From: Marinobacter qingdaonensis
GTDB taxonomy: Bacteria > Pseudomonadota > Gammaproteobacteria > Pseudomonadales > Oleiphilaceae
DNA: 64,000 nucleotides
Reading direction: 5' to 3'
Assembly (NCBI RefSeq): GCF_034555935.1
Contig: NZ_JAYDCJ010000003.1
Coordinates: 124,001 to 188,000 of the forward strand
Below are positions 46,274 to 56,133 of this stretch, piece by piece. Each line of letters opens with the position of its first letter. Position 1 is the stretch's first letter. A program made the position numbers and the translations under genes. The notes beneath the pieces are model-generated. The model ran no database searches. It was given only the letters and a program-made list of their open reading frames with translations, and was not told where the DNA came from.

Positions 46274-47203
46274 TCAGGCACGCAGGCCCGGCACGAACTC
46301 TCGGGTCAGGTAGGGCGTCAATAGCCCGGTGTCGGGGTGCAGCAGCTTCTCTTTGTAGTACTCGAGGTAGGCACTGGTGTCGTGATCGTTGGGGTGAAAA
46401 TCCCGGCGGGCGTAATCCAGAATGTGGCCGATGGTACTGCCATACACGCCTTCTTTCGGTCCGGCGATCAAGGCCAGGCTGCGCTTCACGTCCTTCCAGT
46501 AGGCCAGGCTCAGCAGGTTCGAAGGCTTGCGAATAACCGGGATCAGTGAACCGCCCAGGGGCACCAGAAACAGGATGGTGAACGCCGCCAGGGCGAAGCC
46601 CCGCATACGCAGGGCGTAATCGCCGGACAACTCCTGGAACACGTCGTAGGCGATGTCCTTGTGCTCGGACTCCTCCAGCATGTGCCACATCCACAGCGCA
46701 CGCTGTTTCTCGTCATCGGAGGCGTAGAACACCGCTTCATTCTTCATCATGTATTCCGCCAGCACCGCCGTGAAGTGCTCGATACCCGCCATCAACGACA
46801 GCTGCATGCGGTTCGAGAGTTTCTTGAAGCCGTGCTCGAACACCTTGTCCGCCAGCAGACGGTAGAAGGTCACCGGGAACCGGTGCTCGGCCAGCACATC
46901 GTTGAACTCGTTGTGCATCTTGGAGTGGATGGCCTCCTGACCGATCAGGGCGGTCACCAGCCGCTTGAGTTCCGGATCTTTCACGAACTGCCGGTGATGG
47001 CGCGCGGTATCGATCACCAGGTCTTCGCCGAAGGTCAGAAAGATCGACAAGGCCTCAAAGTAGGCGGATGCCAATTCGGTGTTCCGGTAAAAGGTATCGT
47101 CCAGTTCCCTGGCGTCGAACTGGAAATCCATATGGCGGATGGGCACCTCGGATCGCCTCCGGGTGCTTACTGGGGCATGTTGGGGAGTCGTTGCTGTCGT
47201 CAT
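46274..47203 (-). CDS. PF10118-type predicted metal-dependent hydrolase
   Basis: A 309-residue helical protein of the 'metal_hydrol' family. Two E-x-x-H type motifs, QEAIHSKMHNEF and EESEHKDIAYDV, suggest a ferritin-like di-metal site; the hydrolase name is only a family label. A hydrophobic helix (FALAAFTILFLVPLGGSLIPVI) may touch the membrane. ATG 47203 is chosen because AGGTGG lies seven bases upstream; the frame continues to 47287. First gene of the monooxygenase operon. PF10118 genes often accompany FMO and SDR genes in hydrocarbon- or lipid-using bacteria. Confidence 0.82.
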   Translation of the reverse strand: MTTATTPQHAPVSTRRRSEVPIRHMDFQFDARELDDTFYRNTELASAYFEALSIFLTFGEDLVIDTARHHRQFVKDPELKRLVTALIGQEAIHSKMHNEFNDVLAEHRFPVTFYRLLADKVFEHGFKKLSNRMQLSLMAGIEHFTAVLAEYMMKNEAVFYASDDEKQRALWMWHMLEESEHKDIAYDVFQELSGDYALRMRGFALAAFTILFLVPLGGSLIPVIRKPSNLLSLAYWKDVKRSLALIAGPKEGVYGSTIGHILDYARRDFHPNDHDTSAYLEYYKEKLLHPDTGLLTPYLTREFVPGLRA

Positions 47204-47364
47204 TGGAGCCACCTGTCCATTGCTGCGTTCGCTTATGGACAGGAGCATATCGAGGTTTTCCGGCCTTGCCTCTGGCCCAACCCCCAATCGGCCTCGGATG
47301 GCAAACCTTAGACCTTAAAAGGCAAGATTTGGGCAGGTTTAGTGAACGCTACAGGCCGATGGGA

Positions 47365-50300
47365 CTAGCCGGAATACACCGGCTTTTCCCGGTGCCTGGA
47401 GTTCCGGTCCTGGATTCGCTCATCCAGGGCCACCAGCAGATCGCTCGGGGTAATCTGGGATTTGAGCAGGACCGACTCGACCTTGCGGGCTTCAACGGGG
47501 GTCAGTTCGGTGCCCGATAGCACCAGGACCCGCGCCTCCGGCTGGCGGGCGCGTATTTCCGGCAACAGATCCCAGCCCGATCCATCGGGCAGCCCAATAT
47601 CCAGAACAATCACATCGAAGCGCTCCAGGGCGATGCGCGCACGGGCCTTACGCACCGAGTGCTCCAGCTCGAACTCAAACCGGTCGCCGGCCATGGCGCG
47701 AATGACCTGATGCACGTCTGCATCATCCTCCACGTGCAGGACACGGGCCTTGGACTGCTTCGAGGCGCCCAGCAGTCGTTCGAGCGATTCCATCAATCGC
47801 CACTCGTCTATGGGTTTGGCCAGCCACTCGATGCCGGAAAACTCACCGTTGATGGCCAGGCGGCCTTCTTCCATTTTCGCGGACAGCACCATGATCGGCA
47901 GATCCTGGGTGTCGGGCTGCGACCTCAGTTGGCCAATGATATCCATGCCGCTGATGTCCGGTAGCATCAGGTCAAGACTGATGGCGTCGTAACGGGTTTC
48001 CGCCAGTGCCGCCAGCGCCTCCCGGCCCGTGTGAGCAATATCAATGCGATAGCCACTGCGGGTGAACAGGATACCCAGCACCTCGGCCACATCCGGTTCG
48101 TCTTCCACGACCAGAATCCGGGGCGCACCCAATTGCACCGGTGCTTCCGGATTCACATCGGGGTTGAATCGATCCTTATCGATCAACGGCAGCTCAAACC
48201 AGAACGTCGTGCCCTGGCCCTCCACCGAGTCAAACCCCACGCAGCCACCCATGTGCTCGACCAACTCACGGGTGATCGCCAGCCCCAGGCCGGTGCCGCC
48301 TTTCTGACGGGTGTCGGAGGAATCGGCCTGGGAGAATTTCTCGAAAATACGCGGCTGGAATGCCTCAGGGATGCCCGGCCCCTGATCCGTCACCGTCACC
48401 CGCGCCTGACCCGACACCTGCTGCACCGACACCCGGACGGTACCGCCCTTGGGCGAGAATTTGATGGCATTGGACAACAGGTTCGCAAGCACCTGTTGCA
48501 GTCGCTGACCATCCACGCGGACATCGGCAGCCGTCGATTCGGGGTCCAGCGCCAACCGGACCTCCTGCTTGCCGCCAAACGTGCGATGACTTTCCAGGGC
48601 CTGCTCGATGAGTGGCAGCAGCGGCTCCACCTTCATGTCGAACTGCAGCTTGCCGGCGCTGATCTTCTCGATATCGAGCAGGTCATTGATCAGATGGGTG
48701 AGGCGCAGGCTGTTGTTCTGGGCAATGCCGATCATGTGCTGGACCTTGTCCGGCAACTCTCCCAGACCGCCGCCGATCACCAGCCCCAGGGCGCCGGAAA
48801 TGGAGGTCAGCGGTGTGCGCAACTCGTGACTGACGGTGGAGACAAACTCGGTCTTCATGTGCTCCATGCGTTTGCGTTCACTGATGTCCCGCACCATACC
48901 CACGAACAGAGGCTGCTCGTGCTGCGTGATCTCCGACACCGCGATTTCCATGGGGAACAGGCTGCCGTCTTTGCGTTGCCCCTCCACTTCCCGATCAACG
49001 CCGAGAATGCGCGCCACACCGGTGCTCAGGTAATTGCGCAGGTAGGTGTCGTGGGCCTCCCGATGCGGACTGGGCATGAGCATGCTGACGTTGTGCCCAA
49101 TCAACTCGCTCGCCTCGTACCCGAAGATGCCGATTGCGGCCTGATTCGCCGACTGGATGATGCCGCCGGCGTTGATGGTCACCAAGCCGTCCACCATGTT
49201 GTCGAGAATGGCCTGAGTGTGCCGGGCCTGCTCCCGCACCTCCTTCTGCGCCCGCTTGGTCTCGGTGATGTCGACACCGATGGCCACGATGAATTCGACC
49301 TCGCCCTGCTCGTCCGCCAGCACCGCATTGGACCAGTCGTACAGGCGACGCGTGCCGTCGCGCATCACCCACTGGCTTTCATGCCGGGCGGGAACGCTGT
49401 CCTTCGTCAGCCGTTCAAAAACGGCCGCGACCCGCTCCCGGTCCTCCGGCGGCGCCAGGTACTGCCAGCTGATCTTGCCCTCGATCTCGTCCGCGCTGTA
49501 CCCGGTGGCGATTTCCGCAGCCTGGTTGAAGCGGACAATCCTGCCGTCACGGTCGAGTACCGCGATGATCGCGCCAGCGGCACTGAACAGCGCGGCGTTG
49601 AAATCACGCAATTCACGAACCCGCCCAGCCAGCAGACCGGACATTTCACGCAGGCTTTTGCTGAGGCCGGCGTATTCGGCAATGGGGCTGTCGGGCAGTT
49701 GCGGCCTGACTCCCTGGCTGATCTGGCCACTCAGATCCCGGCTGGTGCGGGCCAGCTGACTCAGGGGGTGGGTGAGCCATTGACTCAGGAGTCGGGCCGC
49801 CAGAATCCCCAGGGCCAGGAGCCCGACGAGGAAGGCAAACATGCTGACGCTGCCCTGCTCCAGCGTCTGGACCAGAGGTGTCGCCGGCTGTTCCAGGATC
49901 ACTTCGGTCACGCCTTGCCCGCCGTCGATCGGCACACGGACCTGGTAACGCCCCTGCTTCCAGCGGGGCATGGCCGGCATGTCACCGCTGGGCAGCCAGA
50001 TGGACAGGCCGTGGTCCAGGGCCTGCAACTGGCCGGGGCGCTCGGACAGGCTCGCCACTTCCCCTGCCCGTGCCAGGATCTGGCCATCCGATCCAAGCAC
50101 GGCGATCCCGAGGTCGTCACGTGGTTGCCCCGGGAGCAGACGCTCTGCCCATTGCCCGGACGCGTCATTCCTGAGACGGGCTGCCACATCGCCCGCACGG
50201 TCCGACAACCGTTCGGCCATGAAGGCCTCCAATTGCCCCCGCTGGTTGTGACCTTCAACAATCACGGGCACCGCACCGGCAACCAGAATGGCCGTCAGGA

Positions 50301-50847
50301 GCACGTGGAACAGGAGACCGGGCAACCCAGCGCGGCCCAAGATCCGTTGCTGGCCACCACGCCAATACAGTTGCAGGCCCAGGGTGATCAGTCCGGCAAG
50401 CAGCGCGTTGAACAGGCCGTTCAACGGTTGCTTGAGGGTAATCAGGGTGGCGGCGTGCCACTCCATCCCCATCACCCCGCGATAGAACAGAAGCACCAGC
50501 GGCGCACCCAGCACCAGCCAGAACGCCAGGTCAGCCAGGACCAGGTTGTCCTGCCCTCGTCGGTACAGCGCGCCCACCACCAGGGCCTCCAGGGTGAAGA
50601 TTACCAGGGCGTAGGGATGCCCCCACAACACCAGGGTGTAGAGACCGCCGGCGATGGCCACCAGCGTGGCCGGAACAATGCCCAGAAACCGGACCGCCAG
50701 CATCACCAGGATAGAGCCGAAGATAAAGCTGACGCCAAAGAACAGGGGCAGGCTGAGGTAATTTCCCCCTACCGCCAGCAGGGCAAAGACAAGGGTGGCC
50801 AGGGCTTTGCCACCCGGGCTGACTACCGAGGCTTCAGAAACGTTCAT
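47365..50847 (-). CDS. Hybrid sensor histidine kinase with two PAS and two receiver domains
   Basis: A 1160-residue inner-membrane kinase. About residues 10-200 hold several membrane helices, followed by a sensory loop, another helix (MFAFLVGLLALGILAARLL) and a HAMP-like region. Two PAS domains come next (NAALFSAAGAIIAVLDRDG; ILDNMVDGLVTINAGG). The kinase core has the phospho-acceptor His674 (STVSHELRTPLTS) and ATPase motifs (NLLSNAIKFSP, DQGPGIP, GTGLGLAI). Two receivers carry Asp959 (SLDLMLP) and Asp1083 (VLDIGLP). No phosphotransfer domain is seen, so an external partner is expected. It is divergent from a second hybrid kinase. Confidence 0.92.
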   Translation of the reverse strand: MNVSEASVVSPGGKALATLVFALLAVGGNYLSLPLFFGVSFIFGSILVMLAVRFLGIVPATLVAIAGGLYTLVLWGHPYALVIFTLEALVVGALYRRGQDNLVLADLAFWLVLGAPLVLLFYRGVMGMEWHAATLITLKQPLNGLFNALLAGLITLGLQLYWRGGQQRILGRAGLPGLLFHVLLTAILVAGAVPVIVEGHNQRGQLEAFMAERLSDRAGDVAARLRNDASGQWAERLLPGQPRDDLGIAVLGSDGQILARAGEVASLSERPGQLQALDHGLSIWLPSGDMPAMPRWKQGRYQVRVPIDGGQGVTEVILEQPATPLVQTLEQGSVSMFAFLVGLLALGILAARLLSQWLTHPLSQLARTSRDLSGQISQGVRPQLPDSPIAEYAGLSKSLREMSGLLAGRVRELRDFNAALFSAAGAIIAVLDRDGRIVRFNQAAEIATGYSADEIEGKISWQYLAPPEDRERVAAVFERLTKDSVPARHESQWVMRDGTRRLYDWSNAVLADEQGEVEFIVAIGVDITETKRAQKEVREQARHTQAILDNMVDGLVTINAGGIIQSANQAAIGIFGYEASELIGHNVSMLMPSPHREAHDTYLRNYLSTGVARILGVDREVEGQRKDGSLFPMEIAVSEITQHEQPLFVGMVRDISERKRMEHMKTEFVSTVSHELRTPLTSISGALGLVIGGGLGELPDKVQHMIGIAQNNSLRLTHLINDLLDIEKISAGKLQFDMKVEPLLPLIEQALESHRTFGGKQEVRLALDPESTAADVRVDGQRLQQVLANLLSNAIKFSPKGGTVRVSVQQVSGQARVTVTDQGPGIPEAFQPRIFEKFSQADSSDTRQKGGTGLGLAITRELVEHMGGCVGFDSVEGQGTTFWFELPLIDKDRFNPDVNPEAPVQLGAPRILVVEDEPDVAEVLGILFTRSGYRIDIAHTGREALAALAETRYDAISLDLMLPDISGMDIIGQLRSQPDTQDLPIMVLSAKMEEGRLAINGEFSGIEWLAKPIDEWRLMESLERLLGASKQSKARVLHVEDDADVHQVIRAMAGDRFEFELEHSVRKARARIALERFDVIVLDIGLPDGSGWDLLPEIRARQPEARVLVLSGTELTPVEARKVESVLLKSQITPSDLLVALDERIQDRNSRHREKPVYSG

Positions 50848-51162
50848 AGGGGATTCCCTGTGCCTGTTGTTCGATCAATGAACCAGACATTCGCTCCTGC
50901 ATTTCAGGCACACACCCATGCCGGCGCAGGTAACGCTGATGCTTTGGACTATAGACCATCCCGGGATGGGAGTCGGCGTGTCGGCGTGTCGGCGTGTCGG
51001 CACAATGCAAAATTTGGTTTAACATCCTACTGTGAAGCTATACATGGAGCACCCTTTTTATTAGGCTCCAACGTGTCGTCACCGACCACACACCAGTCCC
51101 AAATTCAGCGCCACATCAAACCATCCTTATTGTTCAAAACCTGAGAAGGCATCGACAGCTAG
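50848..51162. other. Divergent region between two hybrid kinases
   Basis: These 315 bases hold no credible gene. A tandem 8-bp repeat (separate entry) lies at 50972-51003. TTGGTT (51014-51019) and TATACA (51039-51044), 19 bases apart, may form a weak promoter toward the right-hand kinase. The right part, 51060-51150, is less GC-rich than the genes. Confidence 0.5.
50972..51003. repeat. 8-bp tandem repeat, four units
   Basis: Three perfect GTCGGCGT units (50972-50995) and a fourth with the last two bases changed (GTCGGCAC, 50996-51003). It lies between the divergent kinase genes, where copy-number change by slippage could alter promoter spacing. Confidence 0.9.
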
Positions 51163-53517
51163 ATGATCCACAAATATTGGAGCGCCCCAAGGCTCCGCGC
51201 ACTGCTCGTTTTCGTTTTCCTTTTGTTGTCGGCACCCGCATTCGCGGCCGACGATGCATCGGGCTTTCTGGATCTGGAAGCCCGAATGGAGGTCTTCGAG
51301 GGTGATTGGGATCGTTCAACCCGTCCGGCCCAGGCGCGGGACGGCTGGGTACCGCTGAGCACGACTTCCTTCAGGGCGCAGGACCAGAGGCAGTTCATCT
51401 GGTTGCGCACCGAGCTGACGCGTTCCGAACTTACCAGCAAGCCGTGGCTGCTGCTGCACCCCTACGCCCAGAACGTGCACGTCTACATTGATGGTGAGGC
51501 GACCACCGCGGAGCCGGTGACCTATTGGAGCCACCCGGAACGGCGGCCCGTGCCGCACCACTTCCTGGCCATCCCCCTGGACACGGTGGCACTGGATCCG
51601 CAAGTCGACGAGCACACGGTCCACATTCGGATCGAGCCGCACATGCACATCAACACCTTCTTTTACCTGCTGGATGACCGCGAGCTGGTTGGTGAACTGA
51701 CCTTTCATACCATGCTGGCCTTTGCCCTGCTCGCCATCATTGTCATCATGGCGGTCTACAACCTGTTCCTGTATTTCAGCGTGGGTGACAAGGTCTACCT
51801 GATCTACGTCGCGGCGTCCCTGGCGACCCTGGCCTACTCTGCGCTGCTGACGAACGTCCAGGTGTATTTCCTCGATGTCACCGACTTCTCCCCCAAGATC
51901 GGGTTTGTCGCCGGCCTGGGCTCGTTGATTCTTCATGTCTTTCTCTTCCAGCGACTGCTGGACACCCGAAAGCATTACCCACGCATCCACAAGATTGCCT
52001 ATGGGCTCTCCGCGTGCGGCATTGCCTGGCTGTTCACGGCCCCACTGCTGACCTTCAACGTCCTGCTGGCCGGCTGGATGGCTATAGGCTACACGGTATA
52101 TTTGGGGGCGCTGATCCTGGCCTGCCCGTTGGCGAAAAACGGCTATCGACCGGCCCGGTACTTCCTGGTCGGTTGGATCCCCTATCTGGCGGCCATTGTC
52201 CTGACCAGTTTCGAGTATGCGTCGTTGATTGAGCCCACCAACTGGGCCTCGTACTTCGTCCCGGCGGCGCTGTCATGGGAAATGGCACTGTTCTCCCTGG
52301 CGCTGGCCTCCCGCATCACCATCTTGCGGGATGAACGGGACGCGCTCCAGGCCCGCCAGATCAGGGTCAGCGAAAACGCCCGGAAAGCCCTCGAGCGCAG
52401 CAACCGCATCAAGGACGACTTTCTCAATGCGGTCAGCCACGAGCTGCGCACGCCTCTGCACACCATCCAGGGCCAGCTGGACCTGCTGCGGGAAGCACCG
52501 CTCAATGGCGAACAAAGCGAAGCCTTCCAGCAGATAGAGCGGGCCAACCTGCGCGTAACCCGGCAGGTCGGCGGCATTCTGGATTTCGTCGACGCCCAGG
52601 GTGAGAAGCTGCTCAGCTCACCCCAGGTGTTTGAGCCACAGTCCCTGTTTGACCTGCTCGACAGCGAATTCAGGGAGGCGGCGATGGCCAAGCCAGTGTC
52701 GCTGACCTTCCGCCTGCACGACGAGGTGCCGGCCAAGGTCTCCATGGACGGCCTTATGCTGGAGAAGGTGCTGTACCAGCTCATCGACAACGCCGTGAAG
52801 TTCACCCCCGCCGGAGGCCAGGTGCTGGTTCAGGGCTCTGTGCAGCCGGACGACTCGGCGTTGCGGATCCTGGTTACGGACACCGGACCGGGCATTCCGG
52901 AGGACCAGCGGGAGAAGGTGTTCCAGGCCTTCATACAGGGCGAGGCCGGCCTTACCCGTCGTTATGGCGGCGTCGGCCTTGGCCTGCCCCTGGCCAGCTC
53001 ACTGGTTAGCGCCCTGGGTGGCCAAGTCCAGCTCGTCGAGTCCTCGAGCCGCGGCACCACCCTGGAAGTCACGGTCCCCTACGGCGACGTTCACCAGGCT
53101 GGCACCGATGAGCCAAGCTCGGAGCGCGCGGAGTCCTTTAACCCGGCGCCGAGAATCCTGGTGGTGGAAGACGACGCCGCCAACCGGATGATCATTCGCA
53201 AACAGCTGGAACGGATCGGCGTGGAATCAGAGGGCGTGCAAAACGGTCACGAGGCAGTGGAAGCGGCCATGAACGAAGCCTGGGACCTGATCATCATGGA
53301 CTGCCAGATGCCGATCATGGATGGCATCGAGGCCACCCGGGAAATCCGACAGAAAGCGGCCGCCAATCTGGATACCCCAATCATTGCCGTCACCGCCAAC
53401 GCCAGCGAAAGCTTCCGCCGCCAGTGTCTGACCGCTGGCATGGACGACTACTACACCAAACCACTGCGGCTGAAACAGTTGAGGGATATTATTGCCCAAA
53501 ACGTGACCAACCGGTGA
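51163..53517 (+). CDS. 7TMR-DISM hybrid sensor histidine kinase
   Basis: A 784-residue kinase with the 7TMR-DISM layout: signal peptide (ending APAFA), a periplasmic jelly-roll domain (about 30-180, including FIWLRTELTRS and WLLLHPYAQNVHVYID), and seven membrane helices (about 190-390). A coiled coil leads to HisKA with His426 (NAVSHELRTPLHT), an ATPase domain (QLIDNAVKFTP, DTGPGIPE, YGGVGLGL) and a C-terminal receiver with Asp713 (IIMDCQMPIMDG). The periplasmic fold of this class commonly binds carbohydrates or other small ligands. No output regulator is adjacent; the c-di-GMP gene downstream converges on it. Confidence 0.92.
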   Translation: MIHKYWSAPRLRALLVFVFLLLSAPAFAADDASGFLDLEARMEVFEGDWDRSTRPAQARDGWVPLSTTSFRAQDQRQFIWLRTELTRSELTSKPWLLLHPYAQNVHVYIDGEATTAEPVTYWSHPERRPVPHHFLAIPLDTVALDPQVDEHTVHIRIEPHMHINTFFYLLDDRELVGELTFHTMLAFALLAIIVIMAVYNLFLYFSVGDKVYLIYVAASLATLAYSALLTNVQVYFLDVTDFSPKIGFVAGLGSLILHVFLFQRLLDTRKHYPRIHKIAYGLSACGIAWLFTAPLLTFNVLLAGWMAIGYTVYLGALILACPLAKNGYRPARYFLVGWIPYLAAIVLTSFEYASLIEPTNWASYFVPAALSWEMALFSLALASRITILRDERDALQARQIRVSENARKALERSNRIKDDFLNAVSHELRTPLHTIQGQLDLLREAPLNGEQSEAFQQIERANLRVTRQVGGILDFVDAQGEKLLSSPQVFEPQSLFDLLDSEFREAAMAKPVSLTFRLHDEVPAKVSMDGLMLEKVLYQLIDNAVKFTPAGGQVLVQGSVQPDDSALRILVTDTGPGIPEDQREKVFQAFIQGEAGLTRRYGGVGLGLPLASSLVSALGGQVQLVESSSRGTTLEVTVPYGDVHQAGTDEPSSERAESFNPAPRILVVEDDAANRMIIRKQLERIGVESEGVQNGHEAVEAAMNEAWDLIIMDCQMPIMDGIEATREIRQKAAANLDTPIIAVTANASESFRRQCLTAGMDDYYTKPLRLKQLRDIIAQNVTNR

Positions 53518-53583
53518 TTTGGGTCCGCGCCCGCTAGTTGCGCCTCACAGTGTTGTTCGAGGCCTGGTCTCACGGACAACCGC

Positions 53584-56133
53584 CTAATCTGTGGCCAAGG
53601 CTACGTCCAGGGATTGTTCGAGAGCTTGAACATTCCCTGGGCGTCCAAGGTGGAATCCCTGGAAACGATCACAACCCAGGTTCGTCAGGAACTCATGCTG
53701 CTGGGACGTTTCAATGCCCTCTGCCACCACCCGCATACCAAGGTTATGCGCCATATTGATAATCGTTTCAATGATGATCCACGCATTGCCCGAGGCGTGT
53801 TCCCCACTTTGCTGCACGAAGGACTTGTCAATCTTGACTTCATCGAAAGGCAATCGCGATAGGTACGCCATCGAGGAAAAACCAGTACCAAAATCGTCCA
53901 TGGCAATCTGAATCCCATGGGCCCGAAGCGCCATCATCTTACGCAGCGTGTCATCAAGATCCGACAACACCATGGATTCGGTTATTTCCAGGCACAGCCC
54001 GGCCGGCCTAATGCCTGACTCATCTACAATACGGACAACTTTTTCAACAAAGTCAGCCTGATGAAATTGGCGCGAACTCACGTTGACCGATACCGTGATC
54101 TTTCCTGCCTGCGAGCGCCCCTCCCAGAGGGCAAGTTGACGGCATGCTGAAGCAAGAACCCAATCACCTATTTCAACGATCAATCCGTTGTCTTCTGCAA
54201 TCGGTATGAACTGTGACGGCGGAACTTCCCCCCTGACCGGATGATTCCAGCGCAACAAGGCCTCAACCCCAACACACTGCCCCTTCAAACCGACCTGCTT
54301 CTGGAAAGCCAGAGAAAACTCCTCCCGTTCCAATGCATGCCGGAGCTCCACTTCCAGTCGAAATCGTTGCGCAAGAATAGACTGGGTGTTTGGATCGTAA
54401 AAACGAATAACACTTCGCCCCGCCGCTTTGGCTTCGTACATGGCGGTGTCCGCTCGTTTCAGCAGCTCCTCACGAGATTCCGTGTCCCCGCAAAAAAGCG
54501 TGATACCAACACTCGTTTCACACTTGTATTGGTGTCCGTTCAGGTTGATCGGATCACGCAGTAACTCGAGCAGATCCTCAGCCATGCTTTCTGCGTGGCG
54601 AGCCGCAGCGTCTTCATCACTGCCCAAGTGATTAACGACAATGACAAACTCGTCCCCGCCCAAACGCGCCACCGTATCCGTCTCTCGAAAATTCTGAATG
54701 AGAATGCCCGCCAGCTTCCGGAGCAGTTCATCGCCAAACGAATGACCCAGGGTATCGTTGAGGCTCTTGAAATCGTCCAGGTCCATGAAAATGATGCCGC
54801 CATACATACCGTTTCGACGAGAATTCGCCAGAGCCTGTTCGATTCGATCCTCGCAAAGACGACGGTTCGGTAAACCGGTCAAATCGTCGTAAAAAGCCAA
54901 TTCGTGGATTCGGGCTTCCGCGCGCTTTTTTTCGCTGATGTCGGTAATGAAACCACTCCACAGCATCGTCCCGTCGGGCAATAAATCAGGTATTGCGTTG
55001 CCATCGAGCCAGAGCTCATTGCCATTCAGACATACTCTATATTCGTGGCGCCAAACGCTGAGCTTTGCCGCCGATTCCCTGATCGACGCCAACAAACCTT
55101 CTACATCCTCAGGATGGATTACCTGCAAGAGTTTTTTGGCGTCATGTTTTACATCTTCCGCAGTCATTCCATAGACCGAGAGAATAGCGTCGCTTGCATA
55201 AGGCATGCATATCCGGCCGTCAGGCCCGACTTGCAACTGGTAGACCATGCCCGGCAACCTCGAAACCAGTTTTTCGAAGCGATCCTCAAGCTGCTTTGCT
55301 TTTTGGGCAGACCGTGCCGCGCGATCGTCTGACGCCATTATTCTGGATCGCAGTAGCACGACACCGGTGGACATCAGAAGTATCAGCACACAGCCAAGCG
55401 CCACAATGCTGAGGATCAAAGGTTCACCAAAGGTAGCCGTCCCCGTTAACAGACGTTCAGGTTCTTCCGGCACGAACACAGTTGCCGCCATAGCTACGTA
55501 ATGCAGACTGGAAATGGCAATCCCCATCGATATGGCACTGATAAGCTTTGGGAGCAGCGGGGTTTCTCGAGAGGTATCGATCCCCCGTTTCTGCAGGACG
55601 AATCGCGGGACCGCCAGCGCCACCCCTGCCATGATGACACCGACGGAGATCGAGAGGGCAAAAAGGCCTGGGGTGTAATACATTTGAGCCTCAACCATCA
55701 TGGCACTCATACCGACGTAGTGCATGAGCGCAATCCCGCCCCCCATCAGAAGTCCCCCACAGGCTATGCCTAGCGAAGTCGGCGTGGGTGCCTTAAGGAC
55801 GTTCAAGGCCATGAAGCCCGCAGCGATCGCAGGCACTACAGAAATCAGAGTCCAAACCGGGTCAAACCGCACTTCGATAGGTAACTTGAACGCCACCATC
55901 CCGATGAAATGCATCGTCCAGACACCAACGCCCAGTGCCAAAGCCCCACTGACGTGCCACCTAACTCGCACTCGCTTGGTTTGGGTGTCCCGCATAAGAT
56001 CAAGGTGACAAATACCGGCGAAAGCAGCCAGTGAAGCAATCAGGACCGATAGTGCAACCAGAGGCAGGGAATATTCGCCGACAAACGCAAGTTCGGTCGG
56101 CGTGGTGGTATCAACAAAGCGGAGGCTATTCAT
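53584..56133 (-). CDS. MHYT-PAS-GGDEF-EAL cyclic-di-GMP protein
   Basis: An 849-residue membrane protein from ATG 56133; the frame opens at 56256 without a better start. The N-terminal seven-helix MHYT sensor carries the repeated motif (WTMHFIGMVAF, LMHYVGMSAMM, LHYVAMAATV), proposed to bind copper and sense O2, CO or NO. A PAS domain follows, then a diguanylate cyclase with intact GGDEF (492-496) and a phosphodiesterase with intact EALLRW (Glu624), [16 protein letters not shown] and VAEGIET. Both activities are possible. The gene is visibly less GC-rich than its neighbours, suggesting a different origin. Confidence 0.92.
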   Translation of the reverse strand: MNSLRFVDTTTPTELAFVGEYSLPLVALSVLIASLAAFAGICHLDLMRDTQTKRVRVRWHVSGALALGVGVWTMHFIGMVAFKLPIEVRFDPVWTLISVVPAIAAGFMALNVLKAPTPTSLGIACGGLLMGGGIALMHYVGMSAMMVEAQMYYTPGLFALSISVGVIMAGVALAVPRFVLQKRGIDTSRETPLLPKLISAISMGIAISSLHYVAMAATVFVPEEPERLLTGTATFGEPLILSIVALGCVLILLMSTGVVLLRSRIMASDDRAARSAQKAKQLEDRFEKLVSRLPGMVYQLQVGPDGRICMPYASDAILSVYGMTAEDVKHDAKKLLQVIHPEDVEGLLASIRESAAKLSVWRHEYRVCLNGNELWLDGNAIPDLLPDGTMLWSGFITDISEKKRAEARIHELAFYDDLTGLPNRRLCEDRIEQALANSRRNGMYGGIIFMDLDDFKSLNDTLGHSFGDELLRKLAGILIQNFRETDTVARLGGDEFVIVVNHLGSDEDAAARHAESMAEDLLELLRDPINLNGHQYKCETSVGITLFCGDTESREELLKRADTAMYEAKAAGRSVIRFYDPNTQSILAQRFRLEVELRHALEREEFSLAFQKQVGLKGQCVGVEALLRWNHPVRGEVPPSQFIPIAEDNGLIVEIGDWVLASACRQLALWEGRSQAGKITVSVNVSSRQFHQADFVEKVVRIVDESGIRPAGLCLEITESMVLSDLDDTLRKMMALRAHGIQIAMDDFGTGFSSMAYLSRLPFDEVKIDKSFVQQSGEHASGNAWIIIETIINMAHNLGMRVVAEGIETSQQHEFLTNLGCDRFQGFHLGRPGNVQALEQSLDVALATD

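Noticed and set aside
50972-51003. Tandem repeat considered as a CRISPR array
   Set aside because: The units are only 8 bp and directly abutting, with no spacers and no cas genes nearby.
48031-51144. A 1,037-codon open frame on the + strand opposite the hybrid kinase
   Set aside because: It mirrors the kinase gene in a GC-rich genome, where stop codons are rare on the opposite strand. The translation is His/Gln/Arg-rich without domains, while the minus strand encodes clear PAS, kinase and receiver domains.
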